Of a stretch of 64,000 nucleotides of DNA, positions 1-14,100 are shown piece after piece. Below the pieces are notes generated by a model, which was given only the letters and a program-made list of their open reading frames with translations, was not told where the DNA came from and did no database searches. This DNA is from Sphagnum compactum (lineage: Eukaryota; Bryophyta; Sphagnopsida; Sphagnales). How positions within the stretch are numbered: the first letter of the stretch is position 1; each line of letters starts with the position of its first letter. Location of the stretch: contig OZ234494.1 of NCBI GenBank assembly GCA_965153455.1, positions 1,798,001 through 1,862,000 of the forward strand, given 5' to 3'. The position numbers were made by a program, and so were the translations under genes.

Positions 1-3000
1 CTACTGGATTCCACCTGCTAATTAGATCTAACATCTTCAGTCTATCTTCTCTTTCCTAAAGCAGACCCCTTCCTCTTCCCTTTTTGCATTTGAATGCTTG
101 CAGAAAACTATAGCATTTCTTGGAATCTCGGCTCATTTTTCTCACGTAATGAGAATTCTGAGGTTGGAACATTCTCCTTGGGGCAGTTAAGATACCACCC
201 ATAGTCGATGAGGTGTGACAAGCTCCAGTCCTTCAGAAGATCCTTATGATACATGATGTTGTCTACTTTTGGATCCCACCAGATCCCAAAAGGGGGGAGG
301 GGGGGGAGCTGGTCAATGGTTCCCATCAAAAGGATGTGATAGAAACATTTGCAAAAAACAACAAGATTTTAGTTCTAAAATGTTCTTCATGCTCTACTTT
401 CGACACCAAGAGTAGGGGAATAGTCGCTGCAATAGAAGGAGGAAGGAAGTGCTAAACCTGTACAACACTCATTTGAGGGCCTCCTTCCTTCTTGTAAGTA
501 GCTCTTAGGATTTACTTCTACGCACTATGTCCCTTGGCTTGAACTCATGGAAGAAATAGATCTCCCAAAGAGCTTGTTGTCAGTTGTAAATGTAAATGGA
601 AAATCCAACACGGTCAAGCCTAGATTCGTGACTATAGAAGCATAATGCTTCAAAGCCTTGGACTCCAACTGCATCAAATAATTAAAGGATTAATAGCCAA
701 CGAGAAAGATGAAAGAAAGCAAAGTAGAGGAAGAAATCATACCTTGTGTTAGAAAGTGGCCTTGTGGAGCCACTTGTTAAATTGCTGGTTCAAAAATCCT
801 TGCTTTAGGAAATTCTTGGCCTCCTTGAGCACACTAGACTCATTCTAGGTCTTGAGCTAGGAGAGTTTTTGCCGTGGAGTCACACATGACTCTCGCTCTA
901 AAAGTGAAAATGGTTACTATTACATATAGGATACTTGTTTTCCAAGGCAACATATTGGAAAGAAAATGTTTTTGTCCAAGATGTCTATGCATGGAGATGG
1001 TATTGGCTGTGATTTAGTTAAGCGGATGCAACCTGGGGGCAACCTCTAAACCACTTAGATCATGTTTGATCATCCAAAACGTGTTGAAGGTTGGATGACA
1101 TTCACTTGCCATGTGTATGATTTTTTCTATTGCAAGGTCATGATGATTGCAATATGTGATATGCAATTTGAAGACACAAAGGTTTAATGTGTATTGTGGT
1201 AGAATCTAAACAAGGTGATGGGCAATAATGGTGTTCCCAATCCAAACTTCAAAGGATTCATGGTCAACAATGCCTTATGGTAGCAGAAATGCAAGTGAGT
1301 TGATGGTTAATAGAGAACAAATTTGTTTTTTTCACTAAAATCAATCCATGGATAGACACACAAAACATCAGATCAAACCAGAGTTGTGAAAAAAAATAGA
1401 ACATTGTGCTATGAATACCAAAATGCCATTTTTTTGGAAGAGGTAGATGCTCGACATGCAGCAATTCAATGTTGGTGGTGTTTTTCGAAGGTAGCTAATG
1501 AAGTTAAACTTCAAGAGTTGGAAAATTTGTTTAGTTTTTGGCACTTTCGTGTGAGGCAATGGGGAAGATTTATGATACATGTACTATTTTCAACCCTCCC
1601 ACACATCTCTTCTTTCACCCCATATTCTTGACAATTTCACATCTATGGTAGCAAACTTTTTAAATATCACAACAAACATTTATTTTGTTTTGCAAAAATT
1701 CTCTTCAGAAGAGCTTGCAAACATGCCCAGATGCAACCTTTCAAAGACAATGCATACGACTTTAACAATCTAGGAAAAGGGGAACCTACTTATATGTTGC
1801 GACATCGGATGATTATGTTCAGGCTTTCAAACAATCGACATTATATTCTCATTTCAAGTGGGGTCTCACATTCAAGGAGTTGGGAGCGCGTCAGGCTTGA
1901 TAAGAATGAACTGCTTTTGCATAGAACAACCCAATCTGGAGATCCAAAACAACTTGCAAACATAGTTCTAAAATATTCCCTAGGTTCAGCTTGCACGTTA
2001 GAATCACACATATGGAAGGTGAGGAGATGTTTGGTTCTTGCAAACAAAAGGTAAACCTAGTCGTTGGATTAGAAGGGGATTCACATAGGCATGACCGTGT
2101 GAATTTCTCTCATCCTTGTGTAAGCCATACAATTGCTAGTCGAAGTGTGAACATTGAGGAACGTTTTGCAGATCAAATTGAAGAAGATGTTGAGGTCCTT
2201 GAGGTTTCATGTGGAGATGGAGTTTGGTTATTGAGAGATGCCCCCCTACGTTGCATGTTCAATGTTTTGTGTTGTAAAAATCCACCAAACATTCTTGGCC
2301 ATAAGGATAATTACCAAGCCAACTTCCATTGGTGTCCATGCCTCGACTTACTCAAGGTTGTGGTCTCAATTCCCTGGTGCACCTTTAAAGCTACATAAGT
2401 TTTGGTTCTATGCAGATGACAGTAATTGTTGTGTTGGTAATATGAAACGCAAGTATTCATTGGATAGACTAGTTGTCCCAAAAATTTGGCATGTTAAAAT
2501 TGAAACCAATCTCACCCAAGATGAAATCAAGTCTCTTGAAAAAGAAGGATTTGTTTTGAATAAATGACAACCAATCTTTCTTCAAAGCCTATTCAGAGGG
2601 GAAACCTCCATTCCTATAAATAAGCTAGTGGATGAAATGTCATGGCCAACATATGTAATGGTAAGGCTATTCATTGTACAATGCCATTTAAGATGTCAAA
2701 TCTACATTACAATTAGTGGGAGGGTGGTCAACTTCTTGAAGCAACTATAAACCCACCATTGGAGGTTCCCCCTCCTAGATGTGGACAAATATATAAGATT
2801 CTGTCTCGTCAAAATCCAAACAAAAAAGAATTATGAAGTTACAATAGGGAATTTCCCAGCTTGCACTTGTTTGGATTTTGTAGCAATGATTTCCAGTTCG
2901 TTAGGTTGACGAGGGAAATGGGTGCCTTGTAAACACATGTATTATGTTTTACAACCATGTTTTGTGGAAAATTCAAAAGTTTCATCCATTTTCCAACTTG

Positions 3001-3200
3001 GAGTTGTGATGAAGTTCATCGCTTATTGAATCGTAATGTAACTTTGGTGTAGGTAGGAGTATTATTTTGAATTGTCAATGATAACGTTCATTTTGATGTT
3101 ATGTGTTTGGCTCTTAGATTACAACTTGCAAAGGATGTTACCGATTTGGTTTTATAAACAATTTCATAATTATTCATTCAACATTTTGTTTAGCATGAAT
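1..3200. other. Intergenic DNA with scattered coding-like fragments
   Basis: No gene is supported here. Several short open stretches occur on the + strand between about 1,390 and 2,570, for example 1,991-2,398 and 2,238-2,567. They overlap in different frames and look like one decayed coding region with frameshifts. The last stretch contains a Tyr-Ala-Asp-Asp-like run (codons near 2,410-2,425), but the surrounding residues do not let me call a reverse transcriptase. I do not recognise the family. A degenerate mobile element is the most likely explanation. Confidence 0.3.
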
Positions 3201-3589
3201 GATTAAACACTATTAGATAGAAATTAGTTATTAGACTAATTTAAATGTTCATGAATAATTAAAAACATTATCTTGAAAGATTATGGGAAATCAATTTTAA
3301 GTTTCAATTGCAAACAACTACAATAAAAGTTATGATATCCTTGTCACCGACAACATATTCTGCTTATTTTGATGACTATTCTATATCACTAAAAGAATAT
3401 TTTTGCCATGTGATATAATATTATGTCCACATGGATGGAATATTTTTATTTACGTGGAAAATATTTGGTTTACGTGGTAAGAATATTTTTCCAAAATTCT
3501 ATGTTGTTCACAAAAATTTAGCTCACTACTCATGTTCATGCGTTCGCATGATAGTTGCGTTGAAAATAAATTAACGTAATCAAGCCTAA

Positions 3590-4080
3590 TTAAGACTACT
3601 TAGGCTCTAGGCTACATTTTGATTAAGTTAAGGTAAACCTAGCTAAGTTAAACCTAAACTAAGGTAAGCTCGACATAGGTTCTAATCTAAAGTAGACTTA
3701 GATTAAACTAGGTTAATTTAGGTTAGACATAAAAATAGTTAGTCTAACATGGCTAGCACAATTTTTAAAATAAATTTGGGAAAAAAAATCACTTGGGGGT
3801 AAACATAGCTGAATTAAAATTGAACATAACTATTGAAGTTAAACATGGTTAAAAAAACATAAATATGGTTAAACAATTTAAAACAAAATTACTTAAATTA
3901 AACATGGTTAAAATAACATAAATGCAATTAAACAAAAATTCTTTGACTAAACATGGTTAATCAATGATAAATTAAGCTAAATTTGAAATTTAGGTTATAT
4001 TTGGAATTTTTTTTTTAAAGTTCATTATTGAAGCAATACATGGTTAAATCTGATTGAATTATGATAAAATTATAACCTAA
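3590..4080. repeat. Degenerate short-motif repeat rich in TTAA/TTAGGTTA words
   Basis: The segment is built from many variants of short words such as aagttaa, aaactagg and ggttaa, repeated about every 10-20 bases. It contains no open frame of note. It resembles an eroded minisatellite of the same flavour as the better-preserved 11-bp array near 59,200-59,530. Confidence 0.4.
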
Positions 4081-4164
4081 ATTAGGTTCTTTAAACTAAA
4101 CTTGGCTAATAAAATGATTGGTCCTATGTAATTATAGGTTTTTTTTAGTCATTTTTATTAATTA

Positions 4165-4515
4165 TATGAGTCATGAAGTTAACTATTAGTTGTTAAAGAC
4201 ATTTTTAGTCATTTTAAAAATCATATTGAAAATTATAATTGCATAAAAAAAGTTGTAAAAAACATGTTTTGGCATTATGAACATTTTAAACCAATCAACA
4301 AATAAAATTTTATTGAAATTAGTGTCATAAATCATTAGGTTAACTATCAATCTTGCTAAAAATATTTTTAATTGTTTTGTTAATTGTGTTGAATATTATA
4401 ATTACATAATACAAGTCGTAAAAAACATGTTTTAGTATTATGAAGATTTTGACCAATCAATAAATGCAATTTTATTGAAATTAATGTCATGAATCATGAT
4501 ATTAACTACTAATTG
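4165..4515. repeat. Tandem repeat, about two copies of a 163-bp AT-rich unit
   Basis: The word aacatgtttt followed by g/a gcattatgaa-like sequence occurs at 4,261 and again at 4,424, a spacing of 163 bp. The flanking words (gtcatgaatcat-like, ttaactatta-like, accaatcaa-a-aaa) recur with similar spacing. The copies are clearly diverged. Confidence 0.55.
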
Positions 4516-5089
4516 TAACACCTTGTTGACACATGGCATGCCACATCATCATCATTAAAAATTCAATTTTTATTAATTGTTATTAGTTGCAAAAGTAAAC
4601 TGTATTTTTGAATCCTAATTTTAAATCATTCAAAAATATATTAATACAATTTTTTTAAAAAAAAATTCACCTAAAGTTTGAACAAGTTGTCATATTGACT
4701 ATAGTTGCAAAACTATGATGCCAAGTGACATCTTAATGTCCTTTGCAACTACATAACAATTTTTGTGACCAAATAATTACAAATATACTCAAAAAAAAAA
4801 TCATTTAAAAAACTGGTCACAAAATCCAAAATGTGTTATTGTGATGGAAAAAAAAAATGATGAGGTTAAAGTTATTGTTAAGTGTGCTTTGCATGTTGAA
4901 CATTTTAAAATGAAATCCACAACTTTGTCACACCTTTTCTTTTGGTGCTCATTGATTTTCATTTTCGAATTCTTCTTGTAATAACAATAGACACAAAGAA
5001 ACTCCTTCCTATCCTCTTGGCAATGATTGACGCGCTCCCAAGTTCCTAATTAAACCTAAGATGGGTCCAAGTTACTTAAACAACGAAAT

Positions 5090-5860
5090 TGTGAGGAACT
5101 CAGGGCATGCTCCCAACTCTCAGCATTAAAAGGGGTAGAGGGGCGTGCTGAGGCTCCAAGATGGGATTAGGAAGAGTGACAAGCTTTAGTTACTCACTCG
5201 AATCTGCATCAAACCAACCAACAAGTTGGTTAGTTCACTTTCTGGATCACCTTTAGTGTTAGGACAAGCCACGGGCAACTCTGGATTCACAAGACTCACC
5301 ACGGCCTGGACTTGGGGGAAGCCACCACCTCCCCCCATATAGTATTCTCTGCGTCTCTCCACGAAGCCTACATCCGAATGGCTTTTTGTCCAGGGACTCC
5401 CAAGGAGGAGTCCCGAAACTGTCATGGTTTGGACTCCCGCAACTTTGCGAGACTATAACTCTTTGCTCAGACCTCTAATTGGGACAAGGTCTAAAGCAAA
5501 GTTGTAGCTCTCGTCAAGAGCTTTCCAACGGTGTGTCGCACTTCACCTGCACGCACCAGGGTCGGGTCGATTCTTGACTTTTAGTGGTCGGGAGTCAAAT
5601 TGCCAGTTTGACTCCCGACCCTTCTTTTGGCCATAACTTATGCTGCAAATCTCCAAATGGCTCATGCGAACCCAATTTCACATCTGCACTTCAATAGCTT
5701 TCCAGTGATATAAAGAACTCCTCAATGCGAGGTGTTTTGACCCCTGGAATCGAACTCTGAAGTTTCAGGAGTTCCGGAGGACTCCCAAGTCCCCATTTCG
5801 TGAGTGTGAGGCTCATCTTCACACTCTCTCAAAGTAGGGTTGCGACAATGATTATGACAT
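5090..5860. repeat. GC-richer, retroelement-like intergenic segment
   Basis: This block is far less AT-rich than its surroundings and contains no long frame. Text around 5,470-5,560 (a run on quantity, regulation and squeezing words such as gttgtagctctcgtcaagag) is of the kind commonly met in LTR or 3' untranslated parts of plant LTR retrotransposons. That resemblance is from memory and is not proof. I could not find paired LTRs or a TG...CA boundary by eye. Confidence 0.3.
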
Positions 5861-6183
5861 TCTTGAAGTAATTATAATCACTCCTCACGAATGTAGGTTT
5901 CCACAAAAATTGTTTTGTTTATTTTGACATTTTTTATTATTAAGTTAGTTCCTTTGCTCTCCATGTTTCCTTTCTTTTATCACACCTAATTCAACTATTT
6001 TGCTAAAAATAACGGAAAACATGAAGAATAGAATGTTATGCTTGGATTGCCTCACAATTGTGTTGAAAAGAAAGAAAGTTCGTAATTATAACAAAACCAA
6101 TAAATGGTACAAAGAAACTAAACCTTAATTGAAACATGGGTTATGAACAATTGTGACGATTGACATGCGACCCATCTCACTTG

Positions 6184-6352
6184 TAATCCATTATACCTAA
6201 ACTTAAAAACTTATTCCATTACTTTCATTAATTGTCTTATAATCCATTATACCTAAACTTTAAAACCTATTCCATTACTTTCATTAATTGTCTTGTAATC
6301 CATTATACCTAAACTTTAAAACCTATTCCATTACTTTCATTAATTGTCTTGA
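6184..6352. repeat. Three tandem copies of a 56-57 bp unit
   Basis: The unit beginning aatccattatacctaaac starts at 6,184, 6,241 and 6,297. The three copies are almost identical, differing mainly by one base in an A/T run, so the duplication is recent compared with the other repeats nearby. Confidence 0.85.
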
Positions 6353-7257
6353 TAGAATAGTTCAAAGAAAGATGGACCATGCGTGAGAAAATTGAAAAAG
6401 GTTCAGAGTGTTGTGCATGGGGCATGGATGGGTTTCACATTGGGGCACATGGAGCATGTGCACATGGTGTCAAAACATAAGTCTTGAAACATGTTTCGAT
6501 GGGTGGTATGTTTTAGGCATTAAGTTGCCCAAGCATCGAAAGTTGTGTTGGGTCGTTCGCCAAAACTTGACATGTTTCGATGGATGAATGGTTTCAAGGT
6601 TCAAATTTCAAGGAACATGTTTAGGGGCATGGCACTTCTAGGTGGTCAAAATTGACGTGTACTTATTTGATGACCCACACCACTCACGGATCAAAACTTA
6701 CACCAAAACACTTGGAACGAGCGACATTTACGACTTGTTGTTGAAATAATGTTAAACATCCTTTAGGAGGTCACATTGACAAGTTCTTACAACTAATGGG
6801 ATCATTGTAACATCACCTTAAAAAATTTCATGATTGTAAAACAAAGAAAACTCAAATGAATTAAATGTGAAAACAAATGGAATGAGTTGAATGATGTCCC
6901 CACTTGCAACATCAAGTTTTTGAAACATGAATCTTCTTGACACTGAATTGAAAGCATTGAAAGCATTTGCAGCATCAAGTTGGAGGACAACCTAGTGAGG
7001 GTGGTGAAGGTGTGAAGCACGTTGGAACCCATGCCACTACATTGCCTGAACCTCGAAAAAGAAAACAAAGGGAGAAGAAAACCGGGGTTCTGAAGTCTGA
7101 GACTTTTGCGGGATGTCGAAGCTTAGCAGGGCGACCCGGGGAAAGCGCGGGTGAGAGACAGAGCAGGATGGTAAGGTGGGGAGAAAGGTTCTTCTTGCAA
7201 GGCCGTGGTGAATACGATTCCGATCAGGGATTGCTTCATCGCGCCGTCTGTTTGCAG

Positions 7258-7528
7258 GTAAGTTCTTGCACTTTATCTTCTCATTCCGGTTCCCTTGATG
7301 TATCGATCTCGTTTTAGAATGCAGAACCGGGGAAGCGTTGGTTTGGCAAACTTCTAACGCTTTTTCTGCAATAGGAATGGATCCTTCAATCTGCTGTTTC
7401 TCTCATCTGAACAGTATATTGTGAAGATATATATGGTTGGGGTTTTTTTTTCCTCAGATGTACAACCTTTTTGCAGTTAGCTACACTCTACATTCAGAGA
7501 GCTTCAGTTTCGTTTGTCTCGGGTTCAG
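7258..7528 (+). other. Probable 5' UTR intron of the COG5 gene
   Basis: A good donor (cag/gtaagt) lies at 7,257/7,258 after a GC-rich leader-like stretch from about 7,085. A pyrimidine-rich acceptor (gggttcag) ends at 7,528, 39 bases before the COG5 start codon. Removing this interval leaves a short untranslated leader. The transcription start is not visible; the leader probably begins somewhere in 7,050-7,150. Inferred from splice signals only. Confidence 0.5.
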
Positions 7529-7567
7529 GACATGGGCGTGTGAGCGGCTGCGGGCTTGTGGAAGGAG

Positions 7568-10500
7568 ATGGCAACTACAGCCCTGCAGAGGACGGGAAGC
7601 TCGTATCAGAGGACCAGCCCTAGCTCTTCCCCTCGTCAACGCTTGTCCAGTCACAGATCTTCGTCCCTTTCACGGTTCGAGAAGGATGGATTTTCTCTCG
7701 CCAACACGACTGACAGCGGAACGGAGGCTGCGGAGGCGGCATCCCGGGCTGCCATAGAAGAGTTTCAGAAGGACAGTGTTTTTGCGAAGTTCCTTGCCGA
7801 AGACTTCAGTCCAACACAATTTGCTAGCGAGGCTCTGAGCAGTGGATCGGCGGCATCCTCATCAGAGAAATTGCAAGAAGGCATTCAGCTGCTTGAGAAA
7901 CAGCTAAGGAGCGAGGTCTTCCTTAGACGCGATGAGTTACTTCAACAGCTCTCCAATTTGAAGGAGACAGAGAGTGTTCTGACAGTGGTAAGGGCAGGCG
8001 TGGAAAGTCTGCAAGCGTCAACTCAGAGGGTTAGGTCGGAGATTGCAGAGCCTTATAAACAGATAAAAATCAAGTCACGACAGCTTGCGTCACTTCACGA
8101 CACTGTGGAGCTTCTGCGGTCGGTGATCCGGGCTCTCAAGCAGTTGAAAAAACTGCAAGAATTGATGGAGTCAGGGGGTGCTAAAGCTGACCTAGCAAAG
8201 GCGGCTCAACTTTACAATGAGATTGAAACCTTGACAAAGGAAGCTGACCTTGCAGGTGTGGAGGTGCTGGACGAAGAGATCCCTTGGCTCTTGGAGGTTG
8301 GAAATCAGATTAGATCTGAGGCAATGAAAGGTCTTGAGAGCGGAATGGAGGCACTCAATCAAGCTGAGGTAGGGAGTATCTTACAAGTGTTCTATAACAT
8401 GGGCGAGCTCAAGTCTACCGTAGAATCTTTGATCAACAAGTACAAGGGACTGGTTGTGAAGAGTGTGAGTTCTGCATTGGACATGAAGGCAATCTCTGCC
8501 AGTGCTGGCAGTTCCCAGGGATCTGGGGGTTTGCAGAGGAGTGGAGCTCCTCAAGCTGGTGGTGGTTCCAGAGCAAGAGAAAGCCTTTGGCAAAGGATGG
8601 GAGCTTGTATGGACCAGCTACATTCAATTCTTTTGGCAGCATGGCATTTGCAGCGGGTCCTATCAAAGAAGAGAGATCCTATTTCTCATATTGGATTCCT
8701 TGATGAAGTTATGCAGGTAAGAGATTGTTATATGAGGGCACTGTTGCTCAGAAGGGAAAATACAATAGGAGACCTTAGTTTTCTTAGGTCTAACTTGCTG
8801 TAAGACCCAAAACCATTGCCCAGATTTTTGGAGGTTGATAATGATGAACACTAAAATATTAAGAAAACTCAGTGATCTCTCAAGAGATCATAAATGTCTC
8901 TGCTATAACACTGCAACCAACATGGCCAAAACTGCACAAATAATAGTTAAATGATCATGCTAGAAGGTGCAACATTAGTGTGACCCAGTGGCCTATAAGC
9001 TTAAAAGTACTTTTGATTTTTTAAAAATAATTTTTTAAATGGGCCAGAACTTATTATTCTATCTCTTGTTAGATACAAGTGTAATCCTTGTTACAGAGTA
9101 ATGTCCTGGCAAACCCAAAATTCATAACAAAATGGTTGCAGGAAGAAAACTGAGAGGAACACTTTCATAAAACTGTGGAATAGACCTTGGTTTGATGTAA
9201 CATTGTTCTGCATTGTGATTTCAAAGAGGGACAAACATCCCTGTGTTTTTCTTGTGTACTGTGCAGGCTGGTGATCCAATGCTGACAGAGCGGGTTTGGG
9301 AAGCTTTGGTGAAGTCATTTGGAAGCCAGATGAAATCTGCATTCACAGCCTCCAGCTTTGTGAAAGAGACATTTGTGATGGGGTATCCTAAGCTTTTGAG
9401 CTTGATAGACAGCTTGGTGGAGAAACTGGTCCATGACACAGATGTCAAAGGTGTACCTGCAGCCATCAAGCCAGAAGCTAGAGAGCAGCTGATTGCTGCT
9501 CTTGAGCCATTCCAGACAGCATACCTAGGAAAATCTTTTGGCCGCCTTTCTGATTTTGTCAATAGCATTTTTCCAACTGCCATTCGGGGCAGCATACCAA
9601 CTCAAGAGCACATCACAAGACTAGTCTCCCGCATTCATGAGGAGCTTGATGCCTCAAAGTCAGATAAGGGTCTTACTCTTCTGGTTCTGCATGAAGTTGA
9701 CAAAGTTCTTCAACTCTTTGCTGAGAAAGCTAAAAGTCAGGTAATTTTAAACTTGCCTTTTGTAAACATCCTTGACATGCTCTTATGACTAAAGTGTTGG
9801 AAAATTGCTGACATAAGAAATGATTTCTTTGTTATCTGGAGTAGGGCCCTCACTGAAGTTTACCAGACCATGTTTTTCATATGCAACATGGTAACAAACT
9901 TCATATGATTAATAATGCAGTGCATCAATGCTCTTTGGGAATCTTATAATAGCAATTCAGAATCAAAGGACCAAGAATCAGAAAGACCTTGTGTGTGAAT
10001 GTTATCTGAGAGACCAGTTGGTCTTATTATCTAAAATTCGGCTTTTGAACATAGCAAAGCTCTATTAGGAACATTCAGGACAATTTCATACAAATGTACG
10101 AGCAGTGCATTTAAGCCTGTCTCGTATTGGTCTGTTTGTCTTAAGTTGAAAAGATATCAGCATAAGACATCTTGCTGACTTTTGTGTTTGTGTTATATGT
10201 TCAGACATATACAGGCTTGGAGGCACGACAAGTCACAGGTCCTGTAACTCCACAACAACTGAAGAACTTCACCCTGTGCCTCTACCTTCAGGAGGTGCAT
10301 TCACGCATATCTATGCTTGGTGGTCTCCCCAGTGCAGCACCTGAGGTACTCTCTGCATCTTTAGGTGCCGTATATGGAGTGGCCTCTCATTGCATCACAC
10401 CACTCTTCAAGGCAATGGTGGAGAAACTTGAGAGCTGTATTTTGCAAATTCATGATCAAAATTTTGCTTCTGAGGGAAGTGTGCGTGATGGCTGCTCAAA

Positions 10501-11119
10501 GTACATGGAAGAGGTGCAGAAATGGATCATGCATTTCCGAAGTGAGTTTTTATCAAAGCTTTTGCCAGGTTCCCTTTCAGCTGCAGTACCTGTTGCTGGG
10601 CAGTCAATTGCTGCAAGCTTAGCAAGAAGAATGGCTTCTCGTGTTCTTTTGTTTTGGGTAAGACATGCTGCCATGGTCAGGCCTCTCTCTGAGTCGGGAA
10701 AGCTTCAATTGATTCGTGACATTTCAGAACTGGAGCTTGTTGTGGGTCAAAGCTTGTTTCCTGTGGAACAGCTAGGATCCCCATATCGAGCTCTTCGAGC
10801 ATTCAGACCCCTTGTGTTTCTCGAAACTTCAGAGTTAGCCAATAATCCAGTGCTGCAGGAACTGCCTCCAAGTGTGATTCTCCATCATCTCTACAGCCGA
10901 GCACCAGAAGAATTGGAGTCTCCAATGCAACAAGAAAAGTTATCTCCTGAGCTGTACTCTTTGTGGTTAGATTCTGAAGGTGAGGAGCAGGCCTGGAAAG
11001 GTATCAAAGCAACTTTGGATGAATATGCTGAAAAAGTGAAAGCCAGAGGAGACAAGGAATTCTCCCCCATATACCCACTGATGTTGAAGTTGGGCACATC
11101 ACTAATTGAGGGTGGGTGA
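7568..11119 (+). CDS. COG5: Conserved oligomeric Golgi complex subunit 5
   Basis: The protein is a subunit of lobe B of the COG tethering complex, which captures retrograde vesicles within the Golgi. Coding exons are 7,568-8,716, 9,267-9,740 and 10,205-11,119. All junctions are GT-AG in phase 0, giving about 845 residues, close to the plant family length. The ATG at 7,568 opens a low-complexity Ser/Thr/Arg-rich lead. The recognisable COG5 N-terminal part follows from about residue 70, with long helical, coiled-coil-like stretches and a conserved run reading GLNQAEVG-type sequence (here ESGMEALNQAEVGSILQVFY) near residue 265. The second and third exons carry the C-terminal alpha-helical repeats, ending in LGTSLIEGG before TGA. 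No breaks are seen, so the gene looks functional. Its neighbours are unrelated. Confidence 0.95.
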
Positions 11120-14100
11120 ATTTCAAAGTGGTAAGACTTTACAGCGTGCCTACTGGATTCCATTAGTGCTTCCGTTGATACATGCTAGCAGAGATTGTAA
11201 ACAATTGTTATACTGGTTTCTTAGGCTGCATTGGCCTCAATTATAAAATGAATGACTTTATATGACATTTTCGGGGCTCTTATTCAGAGTGTAATCTTTT
11301 GGAGCATAGGCCATGATGTGTCAGAGCCAGATAAGCATCTTTATGCAAAGAAAGGTTGCATCTACTTCCGCAAAGAGCAGCAAACTGGTCAGCAAAGTAC
11401 ATATGGAGAATGACAAGGGAAGGGACAGAGAGGGACATGTGGGAGAGAGCAGTCAACAGTCTGGGTAGACAATGAGATGCTCAAATGGCTTTCTCTTCTG
11501 CTCTGTTTTGTTGAATTAAACCAAGCTTCTCTGACATATTGAGGGTTCTTTACAACCACTTCACCAGAATAAATCTCTGTTGGTGCCTCGTGTCTTTTCA
11601 TTGCTTTGTTTTGAGGGTAATTATGTAGAACTTTATCAGGTGTTCGACTTACTGACAAGGGTTGATTGTGAACAACGGTTGCTGTAGCATCCAAGGATCA
11701 GGGCTCTTTAGTGTGGCTGCTAGAAATCCTGAATGTCCCCATTCAACCCTTGTGACTTCAGGACAGCCTGAAGCTATTCTCTTCCTTCGTGTTTTTGTTA
11801 GGGTTTTTGAGCTGCTCAGTGGAATTGTGAATGCGCTCATAAATTTTGCACTAATAGCAGACCAACATGAAAGAAAATGATTGCACCTCATCTCCTTGTC
11901 CCATTTGTCTGACATAGCCTTGCTATCTTCGTACACATAGTGTTATCCCATTACTACTTATTGACATGCTTTCAATAGTCTGCCAATGCAACGCTTAGCA
12001 TGTGGTAATCTGGTGTCACAGTAGTCAGCGTAAGGTGTGGTCAATTAACCACATTTGTCATGTATCCAATGAAAATTTGGGACTGCAGGGAATTCAGACA
12101 ATGATTTTCCAGATTTGTTGATGCAAGACTTTTGAGGAAGCATAACGAACAAGAGTCCACCATGAGTGTCTTTGACAAAACTTAGTTGCCTGAGGTGTTG
12201 TGATGCCAAAATGGTATAGGGTCTTTAATGTAGGCTCTAGTGTAGGATTTAGGGTCTTTTGTCAGGAGAAAGCTACTCTGGCTGTCTCAGTCTTAACAGC
12301 TTGGAGCAAAGTGCTGCCAGCACTTTTCTGGTGATGTGGATTGTTTGTGTACTTGATGTGAGGATTTTGTGGGCGCTGGTGGCAAGAGCTTTTGGTGGTG
12401 CAGGCAAGGCATTGATGTGGTCCTGGTTGTTTCTTGGCTTCTGCTGGCTTTTTAAGGTGCTTGGAAGCTGAGCAACACAGTTTTTCTGGACTTGGAGGTG
12501 AAGATCTGATTAGTGAAGTTTCTTGCATCATAGTTCTTGCTAAGATTCTAGGAGAGACAGACTCTGGATTCTTAGCCTTGAATATTTCAAACCGTTTGTG
12601 CACAATGTGGGCTGTATATCTCATGAATGAAAGAGGGTAAGTGTATCTGGCATCTTGTGGCTTTCACTGATAATAATGAAAGAGCTCTCAGATTTTTTGG
12701 ATGATGCGGAGGATGACTACTGGGTTCTGTGTGTTCACTTCTGCTGTGCTGCTCTTAGGTGGTCATGTCTCAATTGTTTGCACATGTGTGGTGATTCCCA
12801 GTGGAAAAGTGGTTGGGATTGTTGTCATCTGTGTGGAACTGTATTGTCAGAGTAAGAGGAAGGGAAAGAATAAATGCTGGATTCAGTGAGCTTGGGTTTA
12901 GGGTTTGCACTTAGCTATCCAAGAAGTATTTACCTTCTTATCCATCTTCATGGTGAATATCTGGAACACAAAGTAACCAATTCAGACAGCTGGTTGGCTC
13001 ATGTAATTTACTGGAATTCAGTGTACTGCATGAATCACTGAGCATTTTGGGAGTGTGGACTTATTGATGAGTCACAATCTAGTATTCCTCACTCTTATGA
13101 GAACTTCCCTTATTAGTACCACTTTCACTCATCAGTCCATTCTTGCACAATTCATTTCATTCCAACTGTATCATTGTTTGTGACTCAAGAAGGCCTTTTC
13201 TTATCAGGATTGATGATGGAAGACCCAAATTAGGGGTTGTAAAGAAGCCCAAAAATGTATCGTGTTCTTCACAGATTTTTCTCCTCCTTTTTGCTCCAAG
13301 GATTCTGCTCTTTTTTCAAGAAATGACGAATTGGTCATGGTAACTTCAAGCAAACAGCTCATGCATAGAAGTCCATAAAGTAATCATGCACAACTTGTTT
13401 ACTAGAAGAAATTGTGCTCCTTGAGGGCCCTGGAGCCCAGGTGAGGTTGGAATGGTGTGGTGGCACAGCTGCAGAGCATCTGCTGGTCTTGTCCATGGGT
13501 GACTGGCCCTCTAGATAGTTAACAAAGAAGATGAAGCAATTAAACTTGGGTTCCCAACCTCCTAGGGATGGAGTCAACCTCTGAGACTTTGTGACTCCAT
13601 CAGTACACTGATCATCTCAGAACCTTGATGTGCTTTGAAGCATAATAGGTTAGTCCCTATGTTGCTGGAAATTGGGAAATATGGTTCCTTGTATACACTG
13701 TACCTCTCTGAAATCATTCCAGGATATTGCAGTTTGGTTTTGCTATATCTATGCATATTGCACATGCCGTTTGCCACATGCAAGCAACTGGTGGTCATGA
13801 TGCACTGCTGCATATGCAAATAGAAGTTATTTTCTCAATTGCTTGACAAACCTCTCTATTCCAGGAGTTGAGGTGGGTAAGGATGCAGAAAAATTGTGTG
13901 AATTAAGGCAGGATGCCATCCTGCATAGTTTACTCAAGTATGACTTTGTCTGAAGATGCAAGGTAACATGCAAAATTGACTACCACTACATTGAATGTGC
14001 AACAGCATTCATATTGAGTGAGGGACAGCTTGTATTATGGACCCTTACACTGCCATTATGACCAGACTGAAATCCATGGTGACTCTTCTGAGAGCCCTTT

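Noticed and set aside
5090-5860. Intact LTR retrotransposon
   Set aside because: No paired LTRs, primer-binding site or coding domains could be found by eye; only a retroelement-like composition remains.
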